NCBI GenBank assembly: GCA_016936575.1
Contig: JAFGXQ010000222.1
Coordinates: forward strand, 1 to 51,000
DNA length: 51,000 bases
Direction: 5' to 3'
Source: Deltaproteobacteria bacterium
GTDB taxonomy: Bacteria > Myxococcota_A > Polyangia > JAAYKL01
The notes below the pieces were generated by a model that had not been told where the DNA came from, did not search any database, and saw only the letters and a list, made by a program, of their open reading frames with translations. Both the position numbers and the translations under genes were made by a program. Below, piece by piece: positions 43,822 through 51,000 of this stretch (the stretch's first letter is position 1; each line of letters starts with the position of its first letter).

Positions 43822-46566
43822 TCAGGGCACATAAATATCTGGAGTGGGCGGCATCTGCATACCCACGCCCATATGGAAGGGAACATGGGGCGGCTGGTTG
43901 TACGATGACTGTTCCATGCTCACCTGCATTCGGTAGGTGGGGTCATGCATCAATGTATAAATCCGAATATCGGTTACATCTGTGGTGGTGTATACACGTA
44001 TTGCCGTGTTGTCCGACTCGCGAAGCACCAGTTCTTCCCGCCAATCGCCGAACAAATCCGCCGTCAATGTGGGAGTGGACTTGGTGCCGTTATTGGCATC
44101 GCACCCGCCGGCCGTCAGCAAAGTGCCGCCGCCGGATTTGGTGACGACATTCCCTCCTGCCAGTTCGCGCACTTCATCGGCATCCCAGTAGATCAGAAAG
44201 TTGCTGCCGGCGGACGGCGCACCCGAATTACCGGTATCGCAGTGAACATCTCCTCCGCGGCTACTTGAACAGGAAGCGGCATTTACATTCGAAGCACTCA
44301 CATACTCCGCAACCCCCCGGCCATTGTCTTCGGAGCCGGACGTATTGAACACTGTCTGGCAATTGTCGGCAAAGTGCAGGTCATGACCGCCCTGTCCTTC
44401 GTGAGGCATAAATACAGAAGGACGCTCACCAACGATCAATTCACCCACATGCAACGCGTCGCCATGGCCCACACCGGTTGAACACCGGAACGAACCGTCG
44501 TCGTTAATGGTGGCTGCCCCGGGAATCAGTTCCATACCGCCGTCCCCATCGGCATCAATTGTCATTATCTGATGATTCCCCTGGCCGAATCCGCCCGACT
44601 CAATATCGCTGTCGTACGTCCACAGTTCAGTCAATTGACCGTTTTGATAATTCAACGCGCTGATAGTCATACGTGTATAGTACCCGCGCTGATGAATAAT
44701 ACTCGGTCTCCCGGACGTCACGCCGCTCGGTTCACTCACAAAAGACACGCCGCCGTTAAATCGATCGACCCGGTTCCCGTAGTTGTCTCCCCAGGCCGAA
44801 ACATCGGCGCTGGCAGGATTATTGTTTCGCGGCACAGGATACAAAATCGTGGCCAATTCTTCTCCGGTTTCACCGTCAAAGACCGTGAAATATTCAGGAC
44901 CGGTCAATACGTATCCGGCGCTGGTTCGATAGTCGGCACTGTCGTTATCATTGGCCGCAGGACCGGTTGACAGATAATTGCCCAGGCCGTCTCGGGTGCC
45001 CGGAGCGGTCTTGCATGCAATCTCCGCACGGCCGTCGCCATCGAAATCATATACCGAATGCTGGGTGTAGTGGGCGCCGGACCGAATATTGATACCCAAA
45101 TCGATGCGCCACATGCTGGTGCCGTTCAGTTTCAATCCTTCCAGGTATGTATTGCTGGTCACCCCGGACTGTGAATTGTCTTTTGCATCGTAGGGCTGCC
45201 ATTTCAATACGATCTCGTACTCACCGTCTCCATCCAAATCGCCGGGGCTGGCATCATTCGCTTCGTAGCCACCGCCGCCGGAAGGAGGATTCAAAGGAAT
45301 CCGAATGTAGTTCTGTCCCTGAACCCCCACCGCGTCGGACTGACCGCATTCCACACCCCCGATAACCGCGCTCACTGAATATGAAGAACCGGAGGAACCA
45401 CCATTATCCAAATAATTCGTGGAGTCGGCAACCGTAGCAACCAATGTCCCATCGCGGTACAGATTGTATGCAACGTTCGCGGGATTCTCTCTATCGTATT
45501 CGTACCCCATCATGCGCCACCCCACGTACACTCCGCCGCTCACTTGAACGGCAACCACACCGCGATCCAAGTCTTCCATCTGGTAGAACCCCGAACCGGG
45601 CGGGTTGCACGAAGGATCGGAATCAGTGTCTGTATCGCTGTCAGTATCCGAATCAGAATCGGTATCACTGTCCGTATCGGTATCGCTGTCTGTATCGGTA
45701 TCGCCATCACAAGACCCCACCGCGACACCGTTTCCGCTCACAGTCAACGAATCAATGTTTGCCAACCCGTCTCCTGCTATCGCTTCCAAACGAATGGAAT
45801 TTTCACCCGCCGTCAGCGAAACCGATGCTGAAACCGTTGACCAGGTATTCCAGTCGGTGGTCGCCGGAAAATCCACATTTGCTACAGAAGTACTGTTAAT
45901 CAATAAATCTCCCGGCCGTGAGGTTCCACTGCCGTTGGCGTACACCCAGTCCAGGGTGTAGCTTCCGGATACAGATGCGATCACAGACCATTCCAGCCCC
46001 GCACCGATGTCATTCGATGTGTTTGCAAACCCATCTCCGGTAAACCCGGTATTGTTACTGTCAATTGTTCCCTCGACCACACATAACCCATCGGCTTCCT
46101 GAATCGTTATGGTATCCGCATCGGTATCGGTATCGGCATCGGCGTCCGCATCTGTATCGCTGTCGCTGTCTGTATCGCTGTCGCTGTCCGTATCGCTGTC
46201 GCTGTCACTATCACTGTCGGTATCGCTATCGCTATCGGTGTCACTATCGCTGTCCGTATCGCTATCGCTGTCCGTGTCGCTGTCGCTATCGGTATCACTG
46301 TCAGTATCTGTGTCGCTGTCCGTATCACTGTCGCTATCCGTGTCGCTGTCGCTGTCCGTATCACTATCGCTGTCGGTATCACCATCGGAGTCGCCATCAC
46401 CGTCGGAATCGCCGTCCGTATCGGAGTCTGAATCACTGTCGCCGTCGCCGTCACTATCGCTGTCGGCATCCATCGTTCCACTATCGGAAGCCAATTCCGA
46501 ACAACTCAGCATCAGTAACAGCGCTGTGAAACTGATGAAACGCACAAGTAACAAATTTTTTTTCAT
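43822..46566 (-). CDS. Rhamnogalacturonan lyase (PL11) lipoprotein with stalk and CBM35-like module
   Basis: Surface enzyme of 914 residues that should cleave the rhamnose-galacturonate backbone of pectin rhamnogalacturonan I by beta-elimination. Order: signal with lipobox 'LMLSC'; Asp/Ser/Thr stalk (about 33-155); CBM35-like module (160-285, '[17 protein letters not shown]'); second shorter stalk (289-317); PL11 domain (320-914). The PL11 part starts '[12 protein letters not shown]' and has '[20 protein letters not shown]' (interrupted), repeated '[14 protein letters not shown]' and '[14 protein letters not shown]' calcium-binding propeller blades, '[11 protein letters not shown]', and a final '[12 protein letters not shown]'. 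It is the third gene of a minus-strand cluster with two CE12 esterases, 94 nt after the second. Confidence 0.93.
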   Translation of the reverse strand: MKKNLLLVRFISFTALLLMLSCSELASDSGTMDADSDSDGDGDSDSDSDTDGDSDGDGDSDGDTDSDSDTDSDSDTDSDSDTDSDTDTDSDTDSDSDTDSDSDTDSDSDTDSDSDTDSDSDSDSDTDSDSDTDSDSDTDADADADTDTDADTITIQEADGLCVVEGTIDSNNTGFTGDGFANTSNDIGAGLEWSVIASVSGSYTLDWVYANGSGTSRPGDLLINSTSVANVDFPATTDWNTWSTVSASVSLTAGENSIRLEAIAGDGLANIDSLTVSGNGVAVGSCDGDTDTDSDTDTDSDTDSDSDTDSDTDTDSDPSCNPPGSGFYQMEDLDRGVVAVQVSGGVYVGWRMMGYEYDRENPANVAYNLYRDGTLVATVADSTNYLDNGGSSGSSYSVSAVIGGVECGQSDAVGVQGQNYIRIPLNPPSGGGGYEANDASPGDLDGDGEYEIVLKWQPYDAKDNSQSGVTSNTYLEGLKLNGTSMWRIDLGINIRSGAHYTQHSVYDFDGDGRAEIACKTAPGTRDGLGNYLSTGPAANDNDSADYRTSAGYVLTGPEYFTVFDGETGEELATILYPVPRNNNPASADVSAWGDNYGNRVDRFNGGVSFVSEPSGVTSGRPSIIHQRGYYTRMTISALNYQNGQLTELWTYDSDIESGGFGQGNHQIMTIDADGDGGMELIPGAATINDDGSFRCSTGVGHGDALHVGELIVGERPSVFMPHEGQGGHDLHFADNCQTVFNTSGSEDNGRGVAEYVSASNVNAASCSSSRGGDVHCDTGNSGAPSAGSNFLIYWDADEVRELAGGNVVTKSGGGTLLTAGGCDANNGTKSTPTLTADLFGDWREELVLRESDNTAIRVYTTTDVTDIRIYTLMHDPTYRMQVSMEQSSYNQPPHVPFHMGVGMQMPPTPDIYVP
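45617..45715 (-). repeat. Second Asp-Thr/Ser array inside the PL11 gene
   Basis: About 100 nt of the same 6-nt-periodic type as the N-terminal stalks, placed between the CBM35-like and PL11 domains. It makes a flexible acidic hinge, so this gene carries two independent stalk arrays. Confidence 0.9.
46111..46475 (-). repeat. Asp-Ser/Thr stalk array of the PL11 lipoprotein
   Basis: About 365 nt of GAY-AGY / GAY-ACR repeats with 6-nt period, encoding the stalk right after the lipid anchor. Ser is more common than Thr here, unlike the array at 37527-37970. Confidence 0.95.
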
Positions 46567-46660
46567 TGTCGTACCTTTCTTTATAAACGCCCATTTCTTT
46601 CTTTAAGTTTGGCAAGTTCGTTAAAAAGGGTCACCCAAATGAACCGAATTCAACACCATC

Positions 46661-48373
46661 TTATAAAAGCCATGCCGCCAGTGAAATCGACTGATTCACC
46701 AGCGCATCTGCGATAACCTGTGCAATCGCCTGCGCGCCCGGTGTATCCAGATGGGTATGATCGTCGCAGAAGAACGCGCCCACTTCACCGGGGGTAGATG
46801 CATTGATGTCTGTGTACCCGGCGGGTAACGGACAGAAATTCAATGAATTGTACAAGTCCACGCTGAGTTGATGTAGATCAATCACCGGAACGTTGTTTTC
46901 AGCGCCGGCGGCGAACGTTTCTGTCAGAAATCCGCGACTCCCTATCGCCGTATCTCCCGAACACCGAATCATGCTTAACGGGGTAATAAAAATCGGATTG
47001 GCGCCTCGCTCCCTGGCGGCGGCCGCCATCACGCCGAGTTCCGACCGATACAGTTCGGTTCCCACATGCCTCGGACAGGCAGGATCGCCATCGTTAATTC
47101 CGAACTGAATCAACAGATAGTCGCCCGGACTCATGTTGTTCAGCATATATGTCCAGCGATCCTGAATAATCGGGGCGCCGGTGCCGTCGGTGTTCAGCAC
47201 ACACTCTCCGTCCTCCATTACGTCAGATACATCATATCGCCAGGTGCGAATGCTGCGCCCGCCCACCGCGCTGTTTACCGTAGTCACGTTACCGTTGAAC
47301 AGCGCATCAATCTCCTGGCCCCAGCCAATCGGACAACTGCTGCCGTCGGCCACAGTGGAATCGCCCGCAATCCATATGGTAATCGGTGTTTCCGGACTGA
47401 CATCTGAATCCACTTCAGTTTCGGTGTCCACGATAACCTGGCAGACACCGGCTTCCACCTCGCCCGCTGCGACAAGTAAACTGTCGATATTCGGCAACCC
47501 GGTATCAGATGCGCTTTCCAGTCGAACCGTATGCGTTCCCGCCGCTAAATCCGCGGTCGTCTGCAGAACCGACCAGGTATCCCACGACCCCGAACTTTCA
47601 AACGATAACTGCCCCCCGACCTGCAACCCATCCACCAGCAGCACTGCGGTTCTCGCGGCATCCCCTTCAAATGCGAAGGTCCAGGCAAATGTCACTGTTC
47701 CAGGTGACGCGACATCGACTGCCCATTCAATGGCGGTTCCCACAGCGTTGGATGTATTCGCAAAACCGCTTCCGGTATACCCGGTGTGGTTGGTATCAAT
47801 GGTGCCGTCCACGCCGCAGAATCCGGATTCGTTCTCCTCCAGTAAAACAGAGTCGGCATCGGTATCCGTATCACTATCACTGTCAGTATCGGCATCGGTA
47901 TCGGTATCCGTATCACTATCACTGTCAGTATCGGCATCGGCATCGGTATCGGTATCGCTGTCGCTATCGGTGTCACTATCACTGTCCGTATCGGCGTCCG
48001 TATCGCTGTCACTGTCCGTATCGCTGTCACTGTCCGTATCGCTGTCGCTGTCCGTATCGGTATCGGAATCGCTGTCGGCGTCCGTCGACGTATCCGAATC
48101 CGTCAACCCGCCGGAGTCCGAATCAGACGAAGGCGGGCCATCGTCCGTTGTCGTATCACTATCTCCATCCCCATCCGAATCACTATCCCCATCCGCATCA
48201 GCGTCAGAATCTGCATCAGAGTCAGAATCGGAATCGCTATCGGCATCCGCGTCTGCATCGGCGACGCATGCATCACCCGAGCAATTTTCATCGGTCGAAG
48301 AACAGGCGCCCAGCAATCCAGCCAACAATAAAACAATCAAAATCCATTTTGCGTTCCGCATTCTTCCATCCAT
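46661..48373 (-). CDS. Rhamnogalacturonan acetylesterase (CE12, SGNH) lipoprotein with stalk and CBM35-like module
   Basis: Surface esterase of 570 residues predicted to remove acetyl groups from rhamnogalacturonan I. Signal and lipobox 'LLGAC' are followed by a stalk of about 130 residues, a CBM35-like module ('[17 protein letters not shown]') and an SGNH hydrolase. Catalytic blocks are 'IAGDSTVAD' (nucleophile Ser), 'NSAVGGRS', 'IQFGINDGD' and '[13 protein letters not shown]' (Asp-His pair). ATG 48373 lies 3 nt after the stop of the upstream esterase gene, suggesting coupled translation; ATG 48361 gives a tidier signal peptide and is an alternative. It shares an exact 82-nt stalk segment with that neighbour, so the pair arose by duplication or exchanged DNA. 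The catalytic domains themselves are well diverged. Confidence 0.92.
   Translation of the reverse strand: MDGRMRNAKWILIVLLLAGLLGACSSTDENCSGDACVADADADADSDSDSDSDADSDADADGDSDSDGDGDSDTTTDDGPPSSDSDSGGLTDSDTSTDADSDSDTDTDSDSDTDSDSDTDSDSDTDADTDSDSDTDSDSDTDTDADADTDSDSDTDTDTDADTDSDSDTDTDADSVLLEENESGFCGVDGTIDTNHTGYTGSGFANTSNAVGTAIEWAVDVASPGTVTFAWTFAFEGDAARTAVLLVDGLQVGGQLSFESSGSWDTWSVLQTTADLAAGTHTVRLESASDTGLPNIDSLLVAAGEVEAGVCQVIVDTETEVDSDVSPETPITIWIAGDSTVADGSSCPIGWGQEIDALFNGNVTTVNSAVGGRSIRTWRYDVSDVMEDGECVLNTDGTGAPIIQDRWTYMLNNMSPGDYLLIQFGINDGDPACPRHVGTELYRSELGVMAAAARERGANPIFITPLSMIRCSGDTAIGSRGFLTETFAAGAENNVPVIDLHQLSVDLYNSLNFCPLPAGYTDINASTPGEVGAFFCDDHTHLDTPGAQAIAQVIADALVNQSISLAAWLL
47853..48270 (-). repeat. 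Asp-Ser/Thr/Ala stalk array of the second CE12 gene
   Basis: Roughly 420 nt of 6-nt-periodic sequence, interrupted once by a non-repeat insert coding '[18 protein letters not shown]'. That insert is part of the segment shared with the upstream esterase gene. Confidence 0.93.
48068..48149 (-). repeat. 82-nt exact direct repeat, copy 1
   Basis: By base-by-base reading this segment is identical to 49721-49802. It includes the unique '[16 protein letters not shown]' coding block within the stalk, which is not simple repeat sequence, so the identity indicates recent duplication or gene conversion. Confidence 0.9.
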
Positions 48374-48376
48374 CCC

Positions 48377-50002
48377 TTATCGCCGGTATGAAGCCAAACC
48401 AAGGCCCGCCGCTTCAATACCATCCATTACAAATCCCGCCAGAATCCGCGCCCCGTTCTCCTGAAAATGGGTACCGTCAACTGTGCCGTCCGCCCGCAGA
48501 AAGAAAAAATCCTCCGGCGTCGGAGACGGACAGATCGGAATCAGATAATCAACGGTCATCGTATTCACGTCAGAAACGGCAACATTTTCTGCTTCTCCCA
48601 GCTCGCGCATCGCTTGCGCCCAGGCGCCAAGAGAATTGCCTCCGGTGCAATACGCTGAATTTCTGGGCGGGGGCGTTACCATCACAGGAATCGCACCTGC
48701 ATTGCGAGCTGGTATAATGTAGTAATCAAGCAGATGCTGTTTAAAATCTGTGTCGGGATCTGCATACCGGGGATAAACCACCCCGTCGATTTCAAATGTC
48801 GCCGTGGGGTGACTGTCGTTTGTCCCGAATTGGAAAAGGAAATAATCCCCCGGCTGAATGGCGCTCAGAATGCTGTCCACCCGCCCTTCCATATAGAAAG
48901 ACAGTGCGGTCCGTCCACCAATTGCGCGATTGTCCACAGTCACCAAATCATTCAAATACTCCGGCAGCATCTGTCCCCATCCGGCCTGATCCGTCGTACC
49001 TCCGGTATCTGCATAATTACAGACAATCGAATCCCCGGCGATATATACGGTTACCGGATCGGTCGGTTCATCGGTGTCCACAGGGCATTCCAACGCATTT
49101 CCGGCGATACCCGAAACAGTGAGCGTATCAATATTGGGCAGCCCCTGATCACTGACCGATGCCAATGCGACTGAATGTTCCCCCTCGCTCATATAAACAG
49201 AAATACTGCTCTCTGCCCAAAGCTCCCATCCTGTGGTGCTCTCGAAAACAACCGTTTCCGACTGAGTTGTTCCATCAACGGACAGACTGCCGTTTCTGGA
49301 GGTATCCCCATCAAACGCGAAATCCCACGTCAATACGACGGTCCCCGCCTGATTCAAATGAATCTGCCATTCAATCCCTGCGGCGACTGCATTATCGGTA
49401 TTTGCGTATCCCACCCCCGAATATCCGGCATGGTCCGATTCCACCACACCATCCAAGTCGCAGAATCCTGTTTCATTCTCCTCGATGGAAAATGACGGCC
49501 CCGCATCGGTATCGCTGTCGGTGTCTGCGTCGGTGTCCGTATCGGTGTCCGCATCGGTGTCCGCATCTGTATCTGCGTCTGCGTCTGCGTCCGTATCTGT
49601 GTCTGTGTCCGTATCTGTGTCTGTGTCGGTATCTGTGTCTGTGTCGGTATCTGAATCGGTGTCCGTGTCCGAATCGGTATCGCTATCCGTATCGGTATCG
49701 CTATCCGTATCGGTATCGGTATCGCTGTCGGCGTCCGTCGACGTATCCGAATCCGTCAACCCGCCGGAGTCCGAATCAGACGAAGGCGGGCCATCGTCCG
49801 TTATCGTGTCACTGTCGTTATCCGTATCGCTATCGGTATCCGTATCGCTATCGGTATCTGTGTCGCTGTCCGTATCGCTATCCGCGTCGGAATCGCTGTC
49901 GCTATCCGCATCCCCATCCGCCCCATCCACGAAGCTGTCACCTGTCTCGCCGCACCCCAATGGTAAACCAACCAGCATCAGTAAAAAAATCAACCATTTC
50001 AT
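48377..50002 (-). CDS. Rhamnogalacturonan acetylesterase-like (CE12, SGNH) lipoprotein, first gene of pectin cluster
   Basis: Surface esterase of 541 residues. Signal 'MKWLIFLLMLVGL' leads to lipobox 'PLGC'; then a stalk of about 130 residues, a CBM35-like module ('GVGYANTDNAVAAGIEW') and an SGNH domain. Catalytic blocks are 'IAGDSIVCN' (nucleophile Ser, Ile where Thr is usual), 'GWGQML', 'NRAIGGRTA', 'FQFGTNDSHP' and 'DGTHFQENGA' (Asp-His pair). It differs enough from its tandem neighbour that a different acetyl position or substrate is possible. GAGGAG stands 11 nt before the ATG. It is divergent from the Sel1-like lipoprotein gene, with 236 nt between starts, which presumably contain the cluster promoter. 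Confidence 0.9.
   Translation of the reverse strand: MKWLIFLLMLVGLPLGCGETGDSFVDGADGDADSDSDSDADSDTDSDTDTDSDTDTDSDTDNDSDTITDDGPPSSDSDSGGLTDSDTSTDADSDTDTDTDSDTDTDSDTDSDTDTDSDTDTDTDTDTDTDTDTDTDTDADADADTDADTDADTDTDTDADTDSDTDAGPSFSIEENETGFCDLDGVVESDHAGYSGVGYANTDNAVAAGIEWQIHLNQAGTVVLTWDFAFDGDTSRNGSLSVDGTTQSETVVFESTTGWELWAESSISVYMSEGEHSVALASVSDQGLPNIDTLTVSGIAGNALECPVDTDEPTDPVTVYIAGDSIVCNYADTGGTTDQAGWGQMLPEYLNDLVTVDNRAIGGRTALSFYMEGRVDSILSAIQPGDYFLFQFGTNDSHPTATFEIDGVVYPRYADPDTDFKQHLLDYYIIPARNAGAIPVMVTPPPRNSAYCTGGNSLGAWAQAMRELGEAENVAVSDVNTMTVDYLIPICPSPTPEDFFFLRADGTVDGTHFQENGARILAGFVMDGIEAAGLGLASYRR
49503..49925 (-). repeat. Asp-Ser/Thr/Ala stalk array of the first CE12 gene
   Basis: Roughly 420 nt of the same 6-nt-periodic type, with the same non-repeat insert as its neighbour. 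It includes a Thr-rich block with GAC/GAT alternation near 49590-49660. Confidence 0.93.
49721..49802 (-). repeat. 82-nt exact direct repeat, copy 2
   Basis: Identical to 48068-48149, at the equivalent place in the tandem esterase gene. The two copies are 1653 nt apart, so recombination between them would delete one gene's worth of sequence and leave one in-frame chimeric esterase. Confidence 0.9.
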
Positions 50003-50238
50003 ATCAGCATCTTCTCCTCACAAATAAACAACGGTAGGCGTACATCGCACCCGCAAACGATAGTCGTTCAAAAGCCGTCGTGGGTGTGTGACTGAAATAT
50101 GTAAAACGGGTGGTAAACCGGTGTTATTTTTCCCGAAGCGATTCACAAATATCGATTTTTACACTTTATTTCGCGTGAATGAAGAATTACAATATTTGTT
50201 ATAACGAGAAACCAATATTCACGAATCAGGGAGACAGA
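50003..50238. other. Divergent promoter region of the pectin cluster
   Basis: AT-rich 236-nt region between the first esterase gene and the plus-strand lipoprotein. It holds an inverted repeat CGTGAAT (50174-50180) / ATTCACG (50217-50223) whose half-sites are 36 nt apart. No clear regulator gene is adjacent, and no promoter stands out. Confidence 0.4.
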
Positions 50239-51000
50239 ATGCGTCATTCAATCGGCTTCATATATTCCACCTTGCTTACCGTTCTGCTGTGCGTCGGATG
50301 CACCGCCGGCATCCAACAAATGTCCCAGGCTAAAACCGGCGCGTCCGGCGTGGAACAGGTGTGCCAGCAAGGTGGGTTGACCGGCTGCGCCGCACTGGGG
50401 GGAGGTTTTGAAAAATTCGCACTGAACGACCCGACATCCGCTCGCGCCCATATTTATGTGATGCTTTCCCAGAATCCCAGCCTTGACGCGACGATTCTTT
50501 CTCAGGCGTTGCAGCGATATGCCGCCGGTGCCGGAGAAAACAGCCGGGCCATCGGCCAGTTTGCATCCTTTCTGGCATCCGTGGGCAGAGAAATGGCCAT
50601 CGTTCGAGCATCCATGATCGCCGCAGCGGATGCGCCCGACCAAAGCGAATCCGAACCGGTTTCACGAAACGCAGAAAACGGACAGTCCTGTTCCACGGAC
50701 CAGTGCGTCTACGATACCCAATGCAAACTCGACCGCGTCTGCATTGCCGGAGAGTGCGTCAGTCCCAAATATGCCAAGGCGGTAGAATCGCAATACATGA
50801 AAAATCGAAATCTGCAAATCGACCCCACTTCGACCGTCTCGGAATTGCCGCCGCCGGAACTTCAACTACTCGTGCCGCCACTGCCCGATGATCCGCTGTG
50901 CACCCCCCAAAAAGTATCCGCGTGTATGACCCGGTGCGAACGAGGCAACAAAGAAAGCTGTTATGCGGTTGCCAAGGTATATGAAAATCTGCCGCCGGCG
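50239..51000 (+). CDS. Cysteine-rich Sel1-like lipoprotein (3' end beyond the window)
   Basis: Partial gene; 254 codons are open from ATG 50239 to the window end without a stop. GGAG lies 6 nt before the ATG. Signal 'FIYSTLLTVLLCVGC' ends in a lipobox cysteine. The mature part is helical and Ala-rich to about residue 140. A compact cysteine module follows ('CSTDQCVYDTQCKLDRVC' then 'GECVSPKYA'), of a kind common in Myxococcota lipoproteins. A Pro-rich linker ('LPPPELQLLVPPLPDDP') leads into Sel1-like repeats ('CERGNKESCYAVAKVYE'), where the window stops. The repeat style resembles that in the protein at 9819-11231. Probably an envelope protein-interaction factor; function unknown. Confidence 0.85.
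   Translation, partial: MRHSIGFIYSTLLTVLLCVGCTAGIQQMSQAKTGASGVEQVCQQGGLTGCAALGGGFEKFALNDPTSARAHIYVMLSQNPSLDATILSQALQRYAAGAGENSRAIGQFASFLASVGREMAIVRASMIAAADAPDQSESEPVSRNAENGQSCSTDQCVYDTQCKLDRVCIAGECVSPKYAKAVESQYMKNRNLQIDPTSTVSELPPPELQLLVPPLPDDPLCTPQKVSACMTRCERGNKESCYAVAKVYENLPPA

Overview
The window looks like a chromosomal segment of a Gram-negative, delta-proteobacterial or Myxococcota/Bradymonadota-like bacterium. This is an inference from gene families, not a database result. The signs are many outer-membrane-type lipoproteins, a very large pseudokinase-TPR protein, Sel1/ankyrin proteins, CotH and cysteine-rich modules, and long Asp-Ser-Thr repeat stalks. A HydE-type [FeFe]-hydrogenase maturase suggests at least a facultatively anaerobic life. 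Coding density is high, most genes have a recognisable Shine-Dalgarno (SD) site, and I found no tRNA, rRNA, CRISPR array, insertion sequence or phage gene.

Layout. 0.1-3.9 kb: signalling and redox genes (a dCache-HAMP protein with a coupled 56-residue protein, thioredoxin, a soluble hybrid histidine kinase). 4.2-8 kb: metabolism, with mtnA, then thrC overlapping a phosphoglycerate-mutase-like 'proposed homoserine kinase'. 8-16.2 kb: lipoproteins, an ankyrin/Sel1 protein, prfC, a CotH lipoprotein and a voltage-gated cation channel facing a GbsR/MarR regulator. 17-22.4 kb: one 1761-residue pseudokinase-TPR protein. 22.5-25.3 kb: an apparent operon of three unrecognised genes followed by coaX. 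25.4-34.1 kb: mostly minus-strand housekeeping (pcnB, rlmE, rplC, hydE, pnp) mixed with envelope proteins. 34.4-38.2 kb: envelope genes lying between pnp and rpsO. 38.4-41.6 kb: rpsO, a MepA-like endopeptidase and a DUF2723/TMEM260-like membrane glycosyltransferase.

The most distinctive region is 41.6-50 kb, a minus-strand cluster. It has two tandem family-12 carbohydrate esterases (rhamnogalacturonan acetylesterase type), a PL11 rhamnogalacturonan lyase and a gingipain-like (C25) peptidase, all predicted lipoproteins. The three pectin enzymes share one design: lipobox cysteine, a 60-130-residue Asp/Ser/Thr stalk, a CBM35-like module, then the catalytic domain. Together they would deacetylate and cleave rhamnogalacturonan I at the cell surface. 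Stalks of the same composition occur in four other lipoproteins here, including one where the tract is at the extreme C-terminus. The stalks are encoded by hexanucleotide-periodic DNA that can change length without frameshift. The neighbouring DUF2723 protein is a candidate for glycosylating them; that link is a hypothesis.

The window ends inside a plus-strand cysteine-rich Sel1-like lipoprotein gene that starts at 50239.
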